Origin: Lachnospiraceae bacterium
GTDB lineage: Bacteria > Bacillota > Clostridia > Lachnospirales > Lachnospiraceae
Assembly (NCBI GenBank): GCA_024695465.1
Contig: JAILID010000025.1
Location: 1 to 64,000, forward strand
Length of the DNA: 64,000 nt
Direction: 5' to 3'
Both the position numbers and the translations under genes were made by a program. Each line of letters opens with the position of its first letter. Position 1 is the first letter of the stretch. The notes under the pieces were generated by a model. It had not been told where the DNA came from. It worked only from the letters and a program-made list of their open reading frames with translations, and did no database searches. Below, one piece after another: positions 62,233-64,000 of the stretch.

Positions 62233-64000
62233 TTACTGAACCCTCAGCTTCCTCGTAACCAGCGTTACAACTGCCGCAAGGCCGATCATTACGACCCAGG
62301 GAAGCCAGGGAAGACGGCTGCCGGTGGGTGCCGGAAGATCGCTGGTGGTGTAATAAAGCTCCAGCTTGCTGTCCCCAAAGTCCGTATAAGTGCTTCCGTC
62401 ATAGCTGTACTGCCAGACATTCGATGCCTTGTTGAACTTCACGTTCGTTACCATCTGCTTGCCCGTATCGCTTGAGACAGCTCCCTTGACAAACTGGGCT
62501 GCCGGATCCGAACTCAGCGTATATTTATTTGCGACGTCATAGAGTGAAGCCAGCGCATCGGCGTTTATGGTGTATACCTGATCCTCCGCCACGCTCGTGA
62601 GTTCCACATAGGCGTTCTGTCCTTCCTTTACCGAAAGCTCAGCTGAATCCTGATAGACCGTGACAGGAAGCTTGACCGTTTCCCACTGGCCGTATAGATG
62701 AACCCTGTTCTGGTCATCCTGTCCCAGGGTGTTGACGCGGATATCCCCGTCATCCGGATAAATCTTTGTCCCGCCCTCCACAGATGCGCTTTCATTGGTG
62801 TACCAGTAGAGGAACTTCCAGCCCGGGCGGCTGACGGTGAATTCTTTCTCGTTCTTGTCCTTATTCACCGGATAGGCCGTGTTGGGGTACATATCCCGGT
62901 TGTTTACGTTAAGGTAGTTCGCAAAAAAGATACTGATTACGCTCTCCGGATTTTCCTCTGTACCATAATCGGTAATATCCAGATTCACACCATCCTCTTT
63001 TGCCACAAACTCCGCCCCATCTCCAGCCACATTATTCAGATGATAGACAAGGGTAACCTCGCGGACATCCGCATAGCGGGCGTAAAGGACAACTCCGTCC
63101 GTCGTAAGCGTCACCGTTTCTCCCGGATAGTAATCAATTCCCTGTCCGTTAGGATCGGTATTCCAGCAGATGAACTCATATCTTCTGTCACCGTTTGACC
63201 TCGCAAGAACCGATCCGTCCTTGACCAGAGCCTTCGCGCCTGACAGGTAGCTGGCCGAATCCTGCACGCGATCTGTATAACCACTCACCGCAGTTGTCCC
63301 GGAAATTCCGCTTTCCGAATCAATAAGCGTTCCCTCATTGTAAACATAAACCGGCGAAGGCACATGCTTATCGATCCAGATCGGTCTGATGGTAATATCC
63401 TCATTGATTATGTCGTTAACAGAGTACTTGTCAGCTGTTGTAGTGTCCTCCCAGCCTCCGAAGGATACGCCCTTCCTATTGGTCCTTGGATTTTTGACTT
63501 CGAAGGTGGTAAACAAGCTGCCGTGCGCTTCTGTATAGGTTCCATAGCTGCTCTCCACATCCGTTTCATTTCCTTCCTGATCACAGCCCTCTGTTGTAAT
63601 GGTGACCTCTCTGGTCTTCCAGGTGGCGTAAAGAGGTATGTTGCTGGCCGGCATCTTATTATCGGTATATGTACTCGTATAACTTTGAGGATTCAGATTC
63701 GTCACGGACCAGCAGTCAAACACCAGATCTGTCGACGGGGCATCGGGAACTGTCACTGCCTCAATTTTATCCTGAATCGTATCGCCATAATCCACATCAA
63801 TTGTTTCATATAAATCCCCATCATTTTGATGCAATTCAATTGTATACGTTTTAGGCCTATAATAGAAAGAAAGATTTCTTTCCGTCAGCGAATTGTCTGT
63901 TGTTTCAGGACCGCTGTACTCACCCCACGCATACCCATTACTGCCCAGTATCATACAATAAGAAGATTCCGTTATATCCTCAGAAGAAACTGTAGGTAAA
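62233..64000 (-). CDS. InlB-repeat surface protein, 5' part beyond the window
   Basis: The frame is open to base 64000 on the minus strand (residues before the first internal Met near 63954 read LPTVSSEDITESSYC), so only about 588 C-terminal residues are visible. At least three to four InlB-type modules, for example FDCWSVTNLNPQSYT, VSFGGWEDTTTADKYSVND and WKFLYWYTNESASVEGGTKI. The C-terminus LPAPTG, hydrophobic helix, TRKLRVQ repeats the sorting layout of the giant neighbour. Likely another wall-attached protein of the same family. Confidence 0.86.
   Translation of the reverse strand, partial: LPTVSSEDITESSYCMILGSNGYAWGEYSGPETTDNSLTERNLSFYYRPKTYTIELHQNDGDLYETIDVDYGDTIQDKIEAVTVPDAPSTDLVFDCWSVTNLNPQSYTSTYTDNKMPASNIPLYATWKTREVTITTEGCDQEGNETDVESSYGTYTEAHGSLFTTFEVKNPRTNRKGVSFGGWEDTTTADKYSVNDIINEDITIRPIWIDKHVPSPVYVYNEGTLIDSESGISGTTAVSGYTDRVQDSASYLSGAKALVKDGSVLARSNGDRRYEFICWNTDPNGQGIDYYPGETVTLTTDGVVLYARYADVREVTLVYHLNNVAGDGAEFVAKEDGVNLDITDYGTEENPESVISIFFANYLNVNNRDMYPNTAYPVNKDKNEKEFTVSRPGWKFLYWYTNESASVEGGTKIYPDDGDIRVNTLGQDDQNRVHLYGQWETVKLPVTVYQDSAELSVKEGQNAYVELTSVAEDQVYTINADALASLYDVANKYTLSSDPAAQFVKGAVSSDTGKQMVTNVKFNKASNVWQYSYDGSTYTDFGDSKLELYYTTSDLPAPTGSRLPWLPWVVMIGLAAVVTLVTRKLRVQ

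Overview
The window reads as chromosomal DNA of an anaerobic, GC-rich Bacillota, most like a Lachnospiraceae member. Grounds: a V-type ATPase operon, many lipoprotein-anchored ABC/TRAP binding proteins, strong AGGAGG ribosome sites with frequent TTG starts, a VTC/DUF4956 pair, large InlB-repeat surface proteins, and no outer-membrane functions. Family names rest on motifs read from the translations; no database search was run.

Layout. 1-65: start of an AT-rich gene running off the left edge. 219-1290: a BglG/LicT-type antiterminator behind its own promoter, RAT-like element and terminator. 1562-3958: membrane EAL protein with two degenerate GGDEF domains. 4071-9385: PAP2 phosphatase, PfkB sugar kinase and a two-gene TRAP-TAXI transporter. 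9407-13856: VTC-type polyphosphate polymerase, DUF4956 membrane protein, ECF sigma factor, RsgI-like anti-sigma and an MBL lipoprotein, all rightward. 13914-18907: UvrD-like helicase, a large cloverleaf palindrome, a YybS-like membrane protein, a TIM-barrel epimerase and a cytidylate-kinase-like protein. 18964-23878: branched-chain amino acid ABC transporter. 23923-35067: nine V-ATPase genes plus an 822-residue anchored protein overlapping subunit D. 35115-36555: pseudouridine synthase and an AT-rich stretch with an orphan consensus promoter. 36556-47283: leftward operon of two GH13 glucosidases, a lipoprotein and a PucR/CdaR-type regulator, divergent from a sugar ABC transporter, a YesL-like protein and a Cthe_2159-type lipoprotein. 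47336-53663: domain-swapped GH3 glucosidase coupled to a DUF1294-M15 peptidase fusion, then a polar amino acid ABC transporter. 53773-64000: a 2602-residue surface protein and the C-terminal part of a second one, separated by a tandem array of palindromes.

How it fits together. Much of the window is uptake and use of small substrates: amino acids, glucosides, and whatever the TRAP system carries. The V-ATPase carries residues matching a Na+-type rotor. Two recurring designs stand out: every transporter operon that starts with a binding protein has a strong stem-loop directly after that gene, and extended palindromic elements occupy several intergenic spaces. The least explained items are the five-unit palindrome array at 61761-62124, the cloverleaf at 16112-16297, the sigma/anti-sigma pair downstream of the polyphosphate genes, and the 822-residue protein tied to the V-ATPase operon.
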